From positions 45,810,111 through 45,874,110 of the forward strand of contig NC_092576.1 of NCBI RefSeq assembly GCF_037975245.1: 64,000 nt of DNA, in the 5' to 3' direction. Below, piece after piece: positions 48,801-61,695 of this stretch. The DNA comes from Apostichopus japonicus (Eukaryota; Echinodermata; Holothuroidea; Aspidochirotida; Stichopodidae). The notes under the pieces are model-generated. The model was not told where the DNA came from and ran no database searches. It saw only the letters and a program-made list of their open reading frames with translations. Numbering within the stretch: position 1 is the first letter of the stretch; each line of letters opens with the position of its first letter. The position numbers and the translations under genes were made by a program.

Positions 48801-50349
48801 CGTATGTAAGTCGCACTGTTTGGTTTACTAGCATACCCCCTCATCATAGTAACACTAACCTTCCTTACAAGTTTGGTGGTATATTGGCGAATGTCTGACT
48901 TCAAAGATAAGGCAATAGTAATGCAGAGTCAGTCAAACGCCCTGTTCAATAGCTACATATACGCGTCATTTGAGTGACCTAGAACATTCGTGTTAGCTCT
49001 ACCATACATATAAAACTACATCGACGGATTTATGGTAGTACTTGAAACATGGACTTTAATCGGTAGATACAATTGCTGGATAGACGGGAGGGTGAGTAAT
49101 GAGTACACACAGTGAATGCATCTAACGGAGTTATAACATACATTACTATTTCACTGAATATATAAAGCGGTGTCATCTATAAAATGAAGGCTAGTCAACC
49201 CAATAATCCAAGCTGGATCATAAGGTGACACATACCATCCCTTCAGAATGTTCCACTGGGACAACCGCATCTGTTATCACATGACTCATTTTATGAAAGA
49301 GGGGCTCCTGCCCCGAGGTCATTGAAGCAGCCTCCTATCAAATGGTGCATTTTGGTGCCTACTTAGCCTATATATAGTCTCTATGAGTAGCTCTAAATTC
49401 AAGATTATGCTGAATCAATTTTTGCAGAGGATAGGAACTGTCTTGCAGTCGTGAAAATGTCCGTATGTGATGGGGAGTCTGGAGTTCTTCCCTCAGAAAC
49501 AAATTACAAATATAAGTCAAATGGCGCATTTCGAGGTATATTTTAGACACTAGTTTAGGTTTTAATATGAGTCTATACAGAAAAGGTTATGCCTTAAATA
49601 AAAATCCCCCCCAAAAAAATCAAAATTTCAACCGACTGATTTTGGGAGAGTAAATTAGGAGGGATGATCCATGGTTCGTCTAGGTCGACTCCTATATAGA
49701 CGTTTTGAAGTCCTCCCCCAAAATATTAAAATGTAAACGTCAAAATGGTGCATTTGGAGGCATATTTTGACTATAAATTAGCTCTCGTATCAGTAGCCGT
49801 TACCGTAACATTTTGATAATAACTAGTTGATTGGGGTTTGAAACAAATGGAGGTGAGGGGCTTCACCCGTAGTACTGGTCCAATTTATCTCCGGCTGAAT
49901 TGGAAACAATTCCGTGACTGATGAACGGAAATGATGAGGGCATCCCCCCGCCCAACACCTTTTTGAACACCGCTGGTTCACGTGAAATAATCAGGAATAT
50001 GCTTTGTATAGTACTCCTGATTTTATGGTCACTAAAGTTTGATTTAATTCAGCAGTTATAACATTTTGTAAAATATATCCCTTGACAACCTTAGCAAAAA
50101 TTTAAATAGAGCTGTAAACTATCTTGCTAGTTAATAATTAAATTATTACGTTACCTATACTATTAAGAGCCTGAAATGGTGTAGTTACTTTGTACCTTGT
50201 CAGTGTCAATAATCTGATAGTGTTATCATACAATTATTATTAGTTGACGAAGTTCCAGCCAGAGTACAATGGGTGAGGTGAGCCGATCGCACCCACCATT
50301 ACAACACTCACATACTTAATCCAAATATACGTAAGACGAAAACATAAAA

Positions 50350-51045
50350 TCAGTAGCTTCACACTACATATGATCCAACCCACAAAGGGCGGCGAAAAGT
50401 GGTTCGATAAATTTACACCACATATGATCCAGCCCTCAAGGCGGAAAGGGTGTAATATCTTCACACCACATATGATCCAACACACCAAGAGCGGCGGGAA
50501 AGGGGTTTAATAGCTTCACACCACATTAGATCCAACCCTCAAGGGCGGAGGAAAAGGGGTTTAATAACTTCACACCACATATGATCCAACCTTCAAGGCG
50601 GAGGAAAATGCGCTTAAAAAATTTACACCACATATGATCCAACCCTAAATGCGGAAAAGAGTTTAATAACTTCACATCACATATGATCCAACACACCAAG
50701 GCCGCGGAAAAAGCGCTTAATAATGTTACACCACATATGATCCAACCCTCAAGGCGGAAAAGGGTTAATAACTTCACACCACATATGATCCAACAACTTC
50801 ACGCCACATATGATCCAACACACCCAGAGCGGCGGGAAAAAGGTTTAATAACTTTACACCACATATCATCTAACCCTCAAGGCGGAAAGGGTTAATAACT
50901 TCACACCACATATGATCCAACCACAAAGGCGGTGGAAAATGCGCTTAATAACTTTACACCACATATGATCCAACCAATCAAGGGCGGAGGAAAAGGGGTT
51001 AATAACCTCACACCACATATGATCCAACCAACCAATGGCGTTGAA
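50350..51045. repeat. Minisatellite, roughly 50-60-bp unit, about 13 copies
   Basis: Units contain ACACCACATATGATCCAAC, a variable CCTCAAGGCGGAAAAGGG part and TTTAATAACTT. Unit length varies because of small internal indels. Confidence 0.93.
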
Positions 51046-51569
51046 AAAAGGATTAATCTATTGGAGAGGAGAGACAGCTTTCGAGTTCACTTTGAGCATG
51101 GTTTGAATAAAAGTTAGAACTCCCTCTGCTCCTTAGGGTTTTTGTTTTGCCTCGCCATGATTGCTCCCCCTCTGTCGATACCTGGTGGGTTTGATCATGA
51201 GAGGTCATGTAGCTGAACTCGTTGTAATTTTGAAGCAATATGTGAAATATATAGTGATAAGATCGTGGGTGACCTGGATAAAATGTAAGTGCCGCTACTT
51301 ATTTCACACTTTGTACTCTGGAACCAAATCTGATTATATGCCTTACACTGTCAACAGTTTCACGGTACAAAGTACATATATAGATATTTATCTTTAATTT
51401 TGAGAGGACTATATATTACATATCTTCAGATATTAATGGGATATTTTATCGATGGTGTATTTGATCTAACCAGGCTTGTACCTTGTAAACTCCATCAGTC
51501 ATGGAATTATCAAAGTTCAAGTACGCAGACTGTGCATGGGCGTTTTACTGAGGTTTCACACGCAATAGC

Positions 51570-51681
51570 AGTTCATACACTAAGCACAGTCTACGTGGCT
51601 TTTAACGGTTCTACTTGTTTAAACCTAACAGTGAATGAACATATTTCGACCGTAGTTTGGATTAAATTTGCGTATGGATAG
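51570..51681 (+). pseudogene. Possible relic Ig-type exon upstream of gene E
   Basis: After an AATAG the open frame reads STVYVAFNGSTCLNLTV, then TVVWIKF and a stop. Spacing of the Cys and Trp and the VVWIK/LTWKF-type strand resemble the first Ig exons nearby. It stops (TAG at 51679) just before a good donor (GTG/GTAAGT, 51690). It could be a decayed ectodomain exon or chance. Confidence 0.2.
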
Positions 51682-51945
51682 TAACAGTGGTAAGTAGTTC
51701 ATAACAACAATTGCTGAATTATATTACATCGAGATTTGAAGCTATGATCATCTGTTTAATTCAAGTAATATATCCAATATGGCGTCGGCTACGTAGCAAT
51801 AGCTTATGGGAGGTTCCTTGTCACGTGACCTGCTCAAAATTTACAGGTTCAATCCGTTATGTTATTAACTCTCCTTCCACTTGTAGATATGGTTTTACCT
51901 GCTGTTTTGGTTTTCCCAAACTGAATTTGGAAGAACGGTTTCAAG

Positions 51946-54900
51946 ATGGCAGCCAGTCTTAAAGGTAAGATCTTTGCTTTTGTTCAACCTAATTGTGAAT
52001 AATTGTATCGATTCAGACGCTGTGGGTAAATAGTGTATACAGTGGGCTGATAGCATACACTCATTGCAGTATTGCTCAGGCAGAGCCAAACCAAGATCTT
52101 TAATTTTAATTAAGAATTCATTCTACCTCTAGAGCTTCTATACTCACGAACATCATATTAAGACCTATATCTTCACCTTAACTAAATCAACGACTCTCCA
52201 CGATGATGAAGTCAGTAGCGAATGATTTAGTTTATTAAAATATAGAATTTATATTATTAATATATTACTTGTCTCTTTTCCATACGAGAAACATACACAT
52301 TCGTAACCTCAATTATTGTTATAAATGCACTCTTTAAGTTTGGTTTTATTAAGATTTACTGCTACAAAACACCAAATAGGATGAGCTTCACAGGGGTCGA
52401 GAGCTCTTTCGAGCCCAGGGACAAAACATTATGTCACAGGGACCCCTGTTTGCACTCTTGATATATCTCATATTTTCCAACCCCTCCACATTTTCCTTTA
52501 TTTAAAAATTGACCCCAGGCTCTGGATAAAATCCTCATGTCCCTGTTTTCTTTTAAGGGTGTAAGTGGGGTGGGTGGCATATCTTATAAAACTGACCGAC
52601 GCTTGATTTTTCGTTTATTCGGTACAGGTCTTAAAAAGGAGCTGAAACGGTTATTAAAGACCCATTACCAGGAACAGTATAGTGCGATAAGACCGTTGCC
52701 ATGGAGAAAAGACAAACTTTATAGTATCGAAGAGATTCACATTAATGGAGGAATTGAGCTCCTGATTGTCGAAGATAACATTAATAAGAAAATTCGATGG
52801 GAAGCTCTTGAATCTTATAATGGTATCTACCGTGATCCTCGGCTAAAGAAATCCAGGAGGAGAATATTAGAGGGCCACGCTGGATATGGCAAATCTCTAC
52901 TTACATTAAAACTGGCCTTTGACTGGTGCACCGGTGTCAAAGATTCCCCTTTGTTTAACGTAGAACTTCTAATACTTCTCAAATTCAGCCATTTACGTAG
53001 TTCATCGTCAATCCCTGAGGCAATCAAGCGGTTTATTCTACCAATTGATTCGCAAATTACGTCAGAGCAGATTGAATACGTTATCGGGAATTGTAAATCT
53101 GTCTCAGTACTTCTTGATGGATATGACAGGAGTTTGTTCCTGGATACTTTCTTAGGTAATGACGTCACAGGCATCGTTCAAAACGATGTGCTTAAGCAAT
53201 TTGACGTCACATTGACCTCCAAATATCTTCCAGATGATCCGACTTTATCCACCCAGCGTATTCGCTTGACTGGATTCGACGAGGATGCGCGGGATCAGTA
53301 TATCAGAAACGTAGCTGTGAGAGAAAATCCGGTAACCGCTGGACGGATCAAACAATTACTCGAGGATAACCCGATCCTGAGCGATCTCTGTCGAGCACCT
53401 TCCTTATTCGCTATGGTCGCTCACGCCTCCGAAGGAGAACTAGATCTTCAGAACTACCGAACAGTGACGGGTCTCGTACGTGGCCTGGTTTCATGTTTCA
53501 TTAGGCAAATGGGAAAAACAATAGATGCAAATAATGAAAGAGGTTTCCATCTGACTGATGCAGAAACGAGAAAACTAGGAGAGATAGCAATGGAGGGTGT
53601 AGGATACAACAAACCAACGTTATGGAAGATAGATGAGTTCATAACACGAGTAGGTGAACAGCTATGTAAGGGATGTATCCAAGTTGGTATCCTAGAAATG
53701 GAAGATGATGATATGGTTAAATTCTATCATCCTGTATTCTGTGAATGGTTTGCTGCTTACTATATATCTGAGTTAACTTCACGAGATGACCTAAAACTGT
53801 ATCCACCTTATGAAATGGATGGTTTGGATGAATCGGAAAGGAACAGGGAGAGCGAAATCCTTGAAAATGCAGATCCAGAGAATGTACTCTTCTTTTATAA
53901 TTTTGCTTCCGGGATGAACTCTATAGCGGCCAGGAACCTTCATGATTATCTTAATCGGATTCAAGGATGTGATCGGCTGGCAGCTCTTTGTTTGCTCGAA
54001 CACGAAGAGCAGTTGGAGGAAGGTTCCAAGGCTATAAGGAATGTCTGTCAGAAAGAAGTCGATGTGAGTTGGTTCCATAAAGAGACAAGACAAAGATCAA
54101 CTATTAACTTACTAGAGTCTGCGTCCAAGAAGAATGTAAGTTTTACTCCTTAAATTTTACTTTCACGAAAAAGAATTGGTGAGCATGTTTCTCTTCTCTC
54201 ACCGATAATGATGCACTTAACTGCAGCTACATCTATCAATTTCACATACACATCTATAAAGTCTTGTACGTAACCTTTTCGCCCCATTCATAAATTCCTA
54301 TTCATGGATTCCTATTCTCCCTCTTTTTTCTTATATAATCACATTCTAGAGTCGCATATATTGTCTTCTTTTTTAGTATTCTCGCTATGTAAAAGAGTAT
54401 TGCTTTAATTTTTCTATTGTTACTAGATTGCTATTTTCCCCATGTCGTGTATTCTCACGTTCTGAATTCCGATTGTCTGTAATGTTTTGTATTTTCTTGT
54501 TATTGATGACTTGTTTGTCTTATTATTTTTTCCTTCTAGATTGCTACAGACTGTCTGTATTTTGTGTTTTCCCAGATTCTATATTGTCTATATTGTTTAC
54601 ATTCTCCCATTCTATACTCCCATTACCTTTTCTAGTTCATATTCTCCCTTTCTAAAGTCCCATTGTCTCTATATTTTACATTCTCCCATTCTAGACTTCC
54701 CATTACTTCTCTAGTTCATATTCTCCCGTTCTAGAGTCCCATTGTCTCTATATTTTGCATTCTCCCATTCCAGATTCCCATTACTTCTCTAGTTCATATT
54801 GTGCCGTTCTAGAGTGTCATTGTCTCTATATTTTACATTCTCCCATTCCAGATTCCCATTACTTCTCTAGTTCATATTCTGCCGTTCTAAAGTCCCATTG

Positions 54901-57900
54901 TCTCTATATTTTACATTCTCCAATTCTAGACTCCCGTTACTTCTCTAGTTCATATTCTCCCGTTCTAGAGTGTCATTGTCTCTATATTTTACATTCTCCT
55001 ATTCCAGATTCCCATTACCTCTATTGTTTTATATTCTCTCGTGCTAGAGTCTCATTGTCTCTATTGTTTACATTCTCCCATTCTAGATTCCCATTACTGC
55101 TCTAGTTCATATTCACCCGTTCTAGAGTCCCATTTTCTCTATTGTTTACATTCTCCCATTCTAGATTCCCATTAATTCTCTAGTTCGTATTCTCCCGTTC
55201 TAGAGTGTCATTGTCTCTATATTTTACATTCTCCCATTCTAGATTCCCATTACTTCTATTGTTTTATATTCTCTCGTGCTAGAGTCTCATTGGCTCTATT
55301 GTTTACATTCTCCCATTCTAGATTCCCATTAATTCTCTAGTTCATATTCTCCCGTTCTAGAGTGTCATTGTCTCTATATTTTACATTCTCCCATTCTAGA
55401 TTCCCATTACTTCTATTGTTTTATATTCTCTCGTGCTAGAGTCTCATTGTCTCTATTGTTTACATTCTCCCATTCTAGATTCCCATTACTGCTCTAGTTC
55501 ATATTCACCCGTTCTAGAGTCCCATTTTCTCTATTGTTTACATTCTCCCATTCTAGATTCCCATTAATTCTCTAGTTCGTATTCTCCCGTTCTAGAGTGT
55601 CATTTTCTCTATATTTTACATTCTCCCATTCTAGATTCCCATTACTTCTATTTTTTTATATTCTCTCGTGCTAGAGTCTCATTGTCTCTATTGTTTACAT
55701 TCTTCCATTCTAGATTCGCATTACTGCTCTAGTTCATATTCACCCGTTCTAGAGTCCCATTTTCTCTATTGTTTACATTCTCCCATTCTAGATTCCCATT
55801 AATTCTCTAGTTCATATTCTCCCGTTCTAGAGTGTCATTGTCTCTATATTTTACATTCTCCCATTCTAGATTCCCATTACTTCTATTGTTTTATATTCTC
55901 TCGTGCTAGAGTCTCATTGTCTCTATTGTTTACATTCTCCCATTCTAGATTCCCATTTCTTCTATTGTTTGCCATGAAAGTCTTCGCTGCATTAATGATG
56001 CAGCCGACAAGATGATCTTTAAATCTGGTTTAGCGATGAATTACCTGACTACTCTACAAGAAATCTGGTTTGAGCAACGAGAAAAGGAATATACTGAAGA
56101 TGAATTTCATGCAATTTTAAAATTTGCTGCTAAATGTGACCAGCTGGTGACAGTAAAGTAAGTTTAGTATTGTATCATTCCGCTTTAATATTCAAATTCA
56201 TGTGTTCATTGTGAAATGTTTTATTTTTTCTAATACTGTTAATATTTACTTGTGTCATAACGGGTTTCCAAACAGTTACAATCAACCTGTTAATCGAGTT
56301 CTTATTGGATCCAAGTAACCGCGAGGCAATATGATTCTACTCAATGACTGCGATAACTATTGAACTTGTCCCTTTGACTTTACAAAGTTAGACAACAGTT
56401 TCTGTTCATCAATATTAAGTAGACACTTAACATGTATAGTTCGAGTGATCTTATCTCTGTCAGTTTTAATATCAAACACAATAAGGCTTATATATCAAAG
56501 TCCGATCATTTATAATTGATCTTGGCCCTGGGTGGAATTTGTTTGTTTTTGTTTCAAATATTGGATCTTGTCCGTTTTAAAGAGGAAACCCACCTCCTTT
56601 TGAGAATTTTTGTTTAGGTTAGAAGGCTTAGTAAAATTGTGCTATCATTCCATCATTTAAGCAAGACTTGTGTTACGCAAGTTCTCATTTGGCAGCATTC
56701 GCTTTCAAAAGTAAGCCATTTGGAAGAAAGTCTTTTAAGATGAAGGTGGCACACGGCCATGACTGGACCCTCACGCCTTCCCCGTCGCTACTTCCCTAAA
56801 CGCAGCAATAACAATGTCATATTGATAGTCACTATGCCCAAACACAGAACGTAGACTACAAAACTTCACCAATAATCGATGCACGAGAGGAAATTACACT
56901 CAAACTTCAATCAAAAAAATTGTTAACGAACGTTTCAATTCTATTACGATCTCTCATGATCATTAGTGTGTTATTACATGGATCAGTGTCATATACTATT
57001 GTAATATATATTATACTTAAGTTTACATATTCCGTTACTTATTCTATATTACTTTCGTCATTTGTTTTCGCACAGGTTCGTTCACTCTCTACTACCACAG
57101 TTTGTCAATGCTGGTGAAGCTCAGGCAATACTCTTAGCAAGGAACTGTGAAGGTACTGGAAATATTAAAGTTAAAACAAACTCTGACTGTAGTAATTCAT
57201 TAACTTCTCTGAGGTGTTGTCCTGGCAGGAAGAATGATTGTATACATCAGCATAGAGCAAATAATACCATAATGGCAGATCGATTTAGTGACCGCTAAAA
57301 GCACAGGAAACACGGGTTGTATACATTTCATATGTTCTTATTAATGTTACCCAACTTGTGCATTTTGTGTTCTCATAGTCTCAACTCCAAACACAACTTT
57401 AATCTCGCCATTTATCCTGATTTATGTAGTTCCCTATACTTTATTTCATCCTTTTTGTTTTATTTTCAGTGTTCTTTCATACTTTAGGAGTCTGGTATTT
57501 CCTGGATTTATCCACAGGAAGTTGGCAGGTGAGTAACATGTCGATGGCTAGAAACGGACTTAAACCCCGGACATGTTGGTGGCCGCAATATATTGTATGG
57601 GATCCCAATTCCATCGTCTTGGGGCTGTTATAATTTGATGGACTTTTCGCAGTGTTGATGAACCTTCGCTGCATGTGGAAGATGCCCTGCTAGAGGGGTA
57701 ATACGTATTACATTGGTGAATGAGTTTGGCAGCATACTGACTAGAACAATGTCAATGGTCCAATATATAGATACATGGACTGTTAACTGTACGAACCTAC
57801 GCATATATAGATACATGGGCTGTTAACTGTTCGAACCTACGCATATTAGATATATGGACTGTTAACTGTACCAACCTACGTATATATAGATACATGGAAT

Positions 57901-59110
57901 GTTAACTGTATGAACCTACGCATAAATAGATGCATGGACTGTTAACTGTATGAACCTACGCAATGGTTACAGCTTCTGATTTCAACTGTACTGAATTTTC
58001 TTCCAATTTCAGTTCAGAATAGGAAGACATTTTCTTTCGAATGAAGACTTTGAAAATGCGGTGAGCGTACATTTCTTTCTCATAAAATATGTTAATGGTA
58101 ACTTTAGAACTGTTGCTAATCGCAATGATAGAAGATGTGTAGGTGAAAGATTATACCTGGATACCAAACAGATTAAATTACAATAAACCAATGTATTTAC
58201 ATTTGAAAAGTTATGCAATTACAACTATAGTCTGATGTGTTGATTGGTTATGAGTTGTTTAAGTTATTCTTGCGGATGTATTTTATACTGTGACGTAGGA
58301 TCACGCTGTGTTCTTATTTTCTATATTCCTTGCAGGCCGAAATGTACAGAATATTCTACCATCTGGTAATTATGAACGTTATCAATAACATTGATATAGA
58401 CATTTTGAATCTGTTCGACAATACTTATACATTTAGCTTCTGCTTTTAGTACATTCTGCCCACTACATTGATTCTAGACACGAAATAGGCCTACAAAATC
58501 GTTTGAAAGTAAAAAACATTGCAATATCTTCATCTGAGTGATGTGATAGTTGTGTATATATATATGGAAAACATAACGTGGCGTTGTATAAATCGTTCAC
58601 TCTATTAAGTTGACATTGCATAGGGTAGCGTTGACCTGAGGCGGATGTGACGTTATCTATATGCAATGAAGGTGGTGTGTAGTCCATATTGCCAAACATC
58701 CGGTTAAAGCACTGGATGCAAACATTGGATATAAACGTGGAACAATGTTTATAAGGTCCGTCTATGCAATCACAGCCATTCATATAGACCACGCTAATGA
58801 ATCTTGCAATGTCAAATGAGCATCTATTAATTGTATGGAACAATTCACCAGATTGTGATGCATTCATACAACGACGTTTGTCTGATAGTAATAAGTAACA
58901 GCTACACCTTTAGGGGAGATGTGGTGGAGAGGAGATGGACTGGAGGGGGAAATTGGGTTGAGGGAGAGATGGGATTGAGAGGACATGGGGTGGTGAGGGG
59001 TGTGGTTTTGATTGTAATTTATTGATGGGAATCGATCAGTTAATTTCTTTACTGAGGTATTTCATTGTTTTACCAATTAGATTAATCTTATTTCCATTCT
59101 GCAGGTTTAA
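51946..59110 (+). CDS. Gene E: cytosolic NACHT protein without Ig or membrane part, complete
   Basis: Exons: 51946-51964, 52628-54135, 55949-56157, 57076-57152, 57470-57528, 58013-58060, 58336-58365, 59105-59110; sum 1956 nt (651 residues). The first exon, ATGGCAGCCAGTCTTAAAG, has a good start context (A at -3, G at +4) and a phase-1 donor joining the NACHT exon at the same phase used by B and D, so the protein starts MAASLKGLKKEL with no signal peptide or helix. P-loop GHAGYGKS at about 89-96. Walker B is LLDGYDR near 168-174, where B and D have DGFDE, so the second acid is lost; the sensor TTRS is TSKY. Winged helix FYHPVFCEWFAAYY is kept. C-terminal exons 209, 77, 59, 48 and 30 nt match D. 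The final exon (one codon and a stop) is tentative. Likely binds nucleotide with altered hydrolysis; function unknown. Confidence 0.82.
52628..54135 (+). CDS. Gene E NACHT exon
   Basis: A 1508-nt exon, phase 1 in and phase 0 out, identical in length to that of gene D. An open frame reaches upstream to an ATG at 52537, but that stretch is intronic and transposon-like. Key motifs: GYGKS kept, LLDGYDR altered, RIRLTGFDEDA (matching IRLTGFDK in B and D), FYHPVFCEWFAAYY kept. Confidence 0.92.
54420..55970. repeat. Minisatellite of 39/78-bp units in gene E intron, running into the next exon
   Basis: Two related 39-bp subunits alternate: one begins CTCCCATTCTAGATTCCCAT, the other CTCCCGTTCTAGAGTGTCAT. 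The left end is degenerate. The last copy overlaps the acceptor and first codons of the exon at 55949 (CATTCTAG/ATTCCCATT), so most units carry a copy of that acceptor. Confidence 0.93.
57761..57965. repeat. Minisatellite, about 39-bp unit, about 5 copies, in gene E intron
   Basis: Units of ATAGATACATGGACTGTTAA followed by CTGTACGAACCTACGCATAT, with point variants. Confidence 0.93.
58463..58867 (-). CDS. Candidate cysteine-rich open frame antisense to gene E intron
   Basis: 134 codons on the minus strand, the longest open frame here not explained by a model. It holds about 11 cysteines, including CDC and CIQC pairs, and sequons NVT and NAT. Just upstream (minus strand) a CTATCAG acceptor at about 58887 would add KRRC in phase 1, so it could be an internal or terminal exon. 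No signal peptide and no family that I recognise. It may be a fragment of an unrelated gene or transposon in the last intron of gene E. Confidence 0.3.
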   Translation of the reverse strand: MNASQSGELFHTINRCSFDIARFISVVYMNGCDCIDGPYKHCSTFISNVCIQCFNRMFGNMDYTPPSLHIDNVTSASGQRYPMQCQLNRVNDLYNATLCFPYIYTQLSHHSDEDIAMFFTFKRFCRPISCLESM

Positions 59111-59182
59111 ACATAAGCAAAGAACATCTGCAAGCCGATCTCCAACCACGTAGCATCTTTCAGCGTTTTGTGTTTCCGAAGT

Positions 59183-59188
59183 AATAAA
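59183..59188 (+). promoter_or_regulatory. Candidate polyadenylation signal of gene E
   Basis: AATAAA 73 nt after the proposed stop; a second AATAAA lies at 59318-59323. Confidence 0.4.
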
Positions 59189-59189
59189 G

Positions 59190-61260
59190 CGAAAAGAAAC
59201 AATTGTAAATATGACAACTTTGGTTTTGCAATGTGACAGCAGAATATGTACTTTGCACTACTAATAGTATGCAAGAAAATCAGCTGGGTCTACGGTTTTG
59301 TTATGAGCTCGTAAGCTAATAAAGTTCATAATAGTTATATAAGCCAATTATACATCTACTGAAACCAGAGCAGTACCATAGTCGAAGGTTTCAATCCATT
59401 TTGTAAACTAAAATACCTCGACTTAATTGATAATAAATGTATTACCATGACTGTTAGTGTATAATTGTATGAGTGATATTACGCATATTACGGTACGTTA
59501 CATATACATTGTACTAACATATATAAAGGATCAAAGTTGTAGTAGTTCTATCAACTATTCATGATATTAATGACTTCATTAAACATGTTGATAGCAATTC
59601 ACATGTAAAAGGATTCTATTTCGCAGCTGTAAACTATGACAAAGTAACATGAATAAATTGAATAGTATCTGAAGAATATTTTAATGGATGAAATAGGCTA
59701 TACGTAATAACTCCCAGTTACATTTTAAATTCACGCATATCTTGTGAAATTACCCTCTTTACATCATCATAATGTCAACTAATGACTGGACTATTTAGTT
59801 TGAAGATTTCATAAATGTTTTAACAATTTCTCTAAACCTATCAGGTACTGTATAAAATAAAACCTTGATAGAGTTCAGTTCAGGCAACTAACACATACTC
59901 AATGATCTATTCACTAAAGAAAGTTCATTGCTGAGCCTAACATTAAAATTTCCAGCAGGCGTACTAAGATTATAACAAATGGAGCAAAAGATAATATTTT
60001 CAAAATGATTGTCATTGCTTTAAATATTTGCTATTTATATGTACATCGGTCATGGTTATTCACGGTAAATAGTGTATATTTTGGTGTAGGCGTTCATTAA
60101 GCTACGAATACGCTTAATGTTGAGGACATATTCAAGAAATGTAAATGTTAAAGCAACATCCAAAATATAGGAATTAACTAATAGTTTTTGGTCTCCAACG
60201 TTTTATATTCGACGACGTCATAAGGTATCAATTGTAAGTAAAGTAATTAGTTGCCTCACCGTAATGTCTACACTGTAATCTTGCTATAGTCGTAAAGCTC
60301 TCAAAAGTTAGAATCATAACATCGTTTATATAGTACTTTCGTTAGCATTTATTACAACAAGCAACGATTAGAGATATGTCATTATTTATTCACTGATTGA
60401 TAAAGAATGCATGTGTATATAGTTTAGAATTCTGACCTTTTGCAGCAGCCTCTCTATTGACCTAGTCAATTTGGCTAGAGCAAAGGTCGATATAGACTAA
60501 CTATGGGAAATATTTATTTACCTCGTTATGTGAACTATTTTTTCAAATACGAAATCTTTTAATTTTTCAATAATATGAAGCTTTAAATATGAAACTAAAC
60601 TCTACATGGGAGGTTATTTTTACATGATACGCTGGTACTAATGTTCAATGCACCACAAGCATTTCAGTAAAAAAACAGTCATTTATCAATCCTTCTTTTG
60701 TGGGTATTCCCTACTTTCAAACCTTCCAGGTTGTGGTATCGTGTTTACATAATGATGTAACATATTTCCTGATATTGGAGGCAAAGAACACCTCATGGTA
60801 ATATGAACGACTGACCTCGGTTGTGTACTCGTAAGGGTGTTAGAAAATAATCCAGGTAGTTGAAACAAATCATAATCACAACGTTGTTTTACACTTCCCG
60901 TTCTAGACCAAGTTGAAAGCGGGTGGGTTAGTAAAGTTTCTTATATAGTGCCTATGATCGGTGACAATGACTAAACATAATTTAATATACTGTACAGTCT
61001 TCTTATTTAATACTTTCATTTACTATGTATTATACCATGCAAGACTTTATAACCTTGTTTCAATTGAACATTAAACAATGTTTTTTTAGATATTTGTAAA
61101 TGATAAATTGGAAATAATACACGCAAACAATTTGGGCATTTGTCTGCTATATGTCTCATTATAACAGCTGGTATCGATGACACCTACCGGTACTAAGATT
61201 CTGCAAAGCTATCTTATAAAATATTAAATAGAGCTGGCAGGAGCTGGAGAATAATCACCA
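59190..61260. other. Intergenic, no gene seen
   Basis: AT-rich sequence 3' of gene E. Open frames are short and show no domain, splice pattern or repeat structure of note. Confidence 0.5.
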
Positions 61261-61270
61261 AAACGTGCAA

Positions 61271-61300
61271 GTTAGATGGCATTACGTTTCGATCCTAGCT
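61271..61300 (-). repeat. Second, partial copy of the hammerhead-like motif
   Basis: Minus strand CTAGGATCGAAACGTAATGCC resembles the 3' half of the motif at 61696-61742 (AGGATCGAAACGTCACGCC). The CTGANGA half is missing. It probably marks another end or fragment of the same element. Confidence 0.4.
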
Positions 61301-61695
61301 GAGTTTCAAACTGAAACTAAAATAGATTAAGGACTCATTTACATTTTTAATTTCGAAACGTCATGCTCTCTTGCATATAAAGTACACACCTGATGCATGA
61401 TCAACAATCACATCGGTGAATTTAAGGGAAAAGCAGTGGAAGCTCGCACAAAGTTATGCAGGCTTCAAATGGAAATCAATAAAGTTACGGTATTCATAGT
61501 AAAATGAAATCATGTCTTTGGGAGTTTCGTGCGATCAATGCGTTGACCAGCAACTGTAAAGAACCTTCATTACGAATGAACTGAAGATACATAACAAATG
61601 GTCCCTTTGTAATAATTAACACAAAATAAAATAAAACTGTTTTTTAAACTGTTTATATACTAGAGGGCCTGTTTAAGAGAATGTGTAACAGTAAG

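Larger units (their letters stand above)
45821..51945. other. Intergenic region between C and E
   Basis: 6.1 kb of AT-rich sequence with no supported gene. It contains the array at 50350-51045, a possible relic Ig exon (51570-51681), and G-rich, probably transposon-derived sequence around 49600-49970. Candidate polyadenylation sites for gene C are weak and I do not name one. Confidence 0.5.

Noticed and set aside
52537-52627. ATG at 52537 as the start of gene E.
   Set aside because: The stretch before the acceptor at 52626-52627 has no similarity to B or D and overlaps repeat-like sequence; the ATG at 51946 joins in phase.
54428-55105. Repetitive plus-strand open frames (HSPIPDSHYFSSSYS type).
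   Set aside because: Translation of the intronic minisatellite of gene E.
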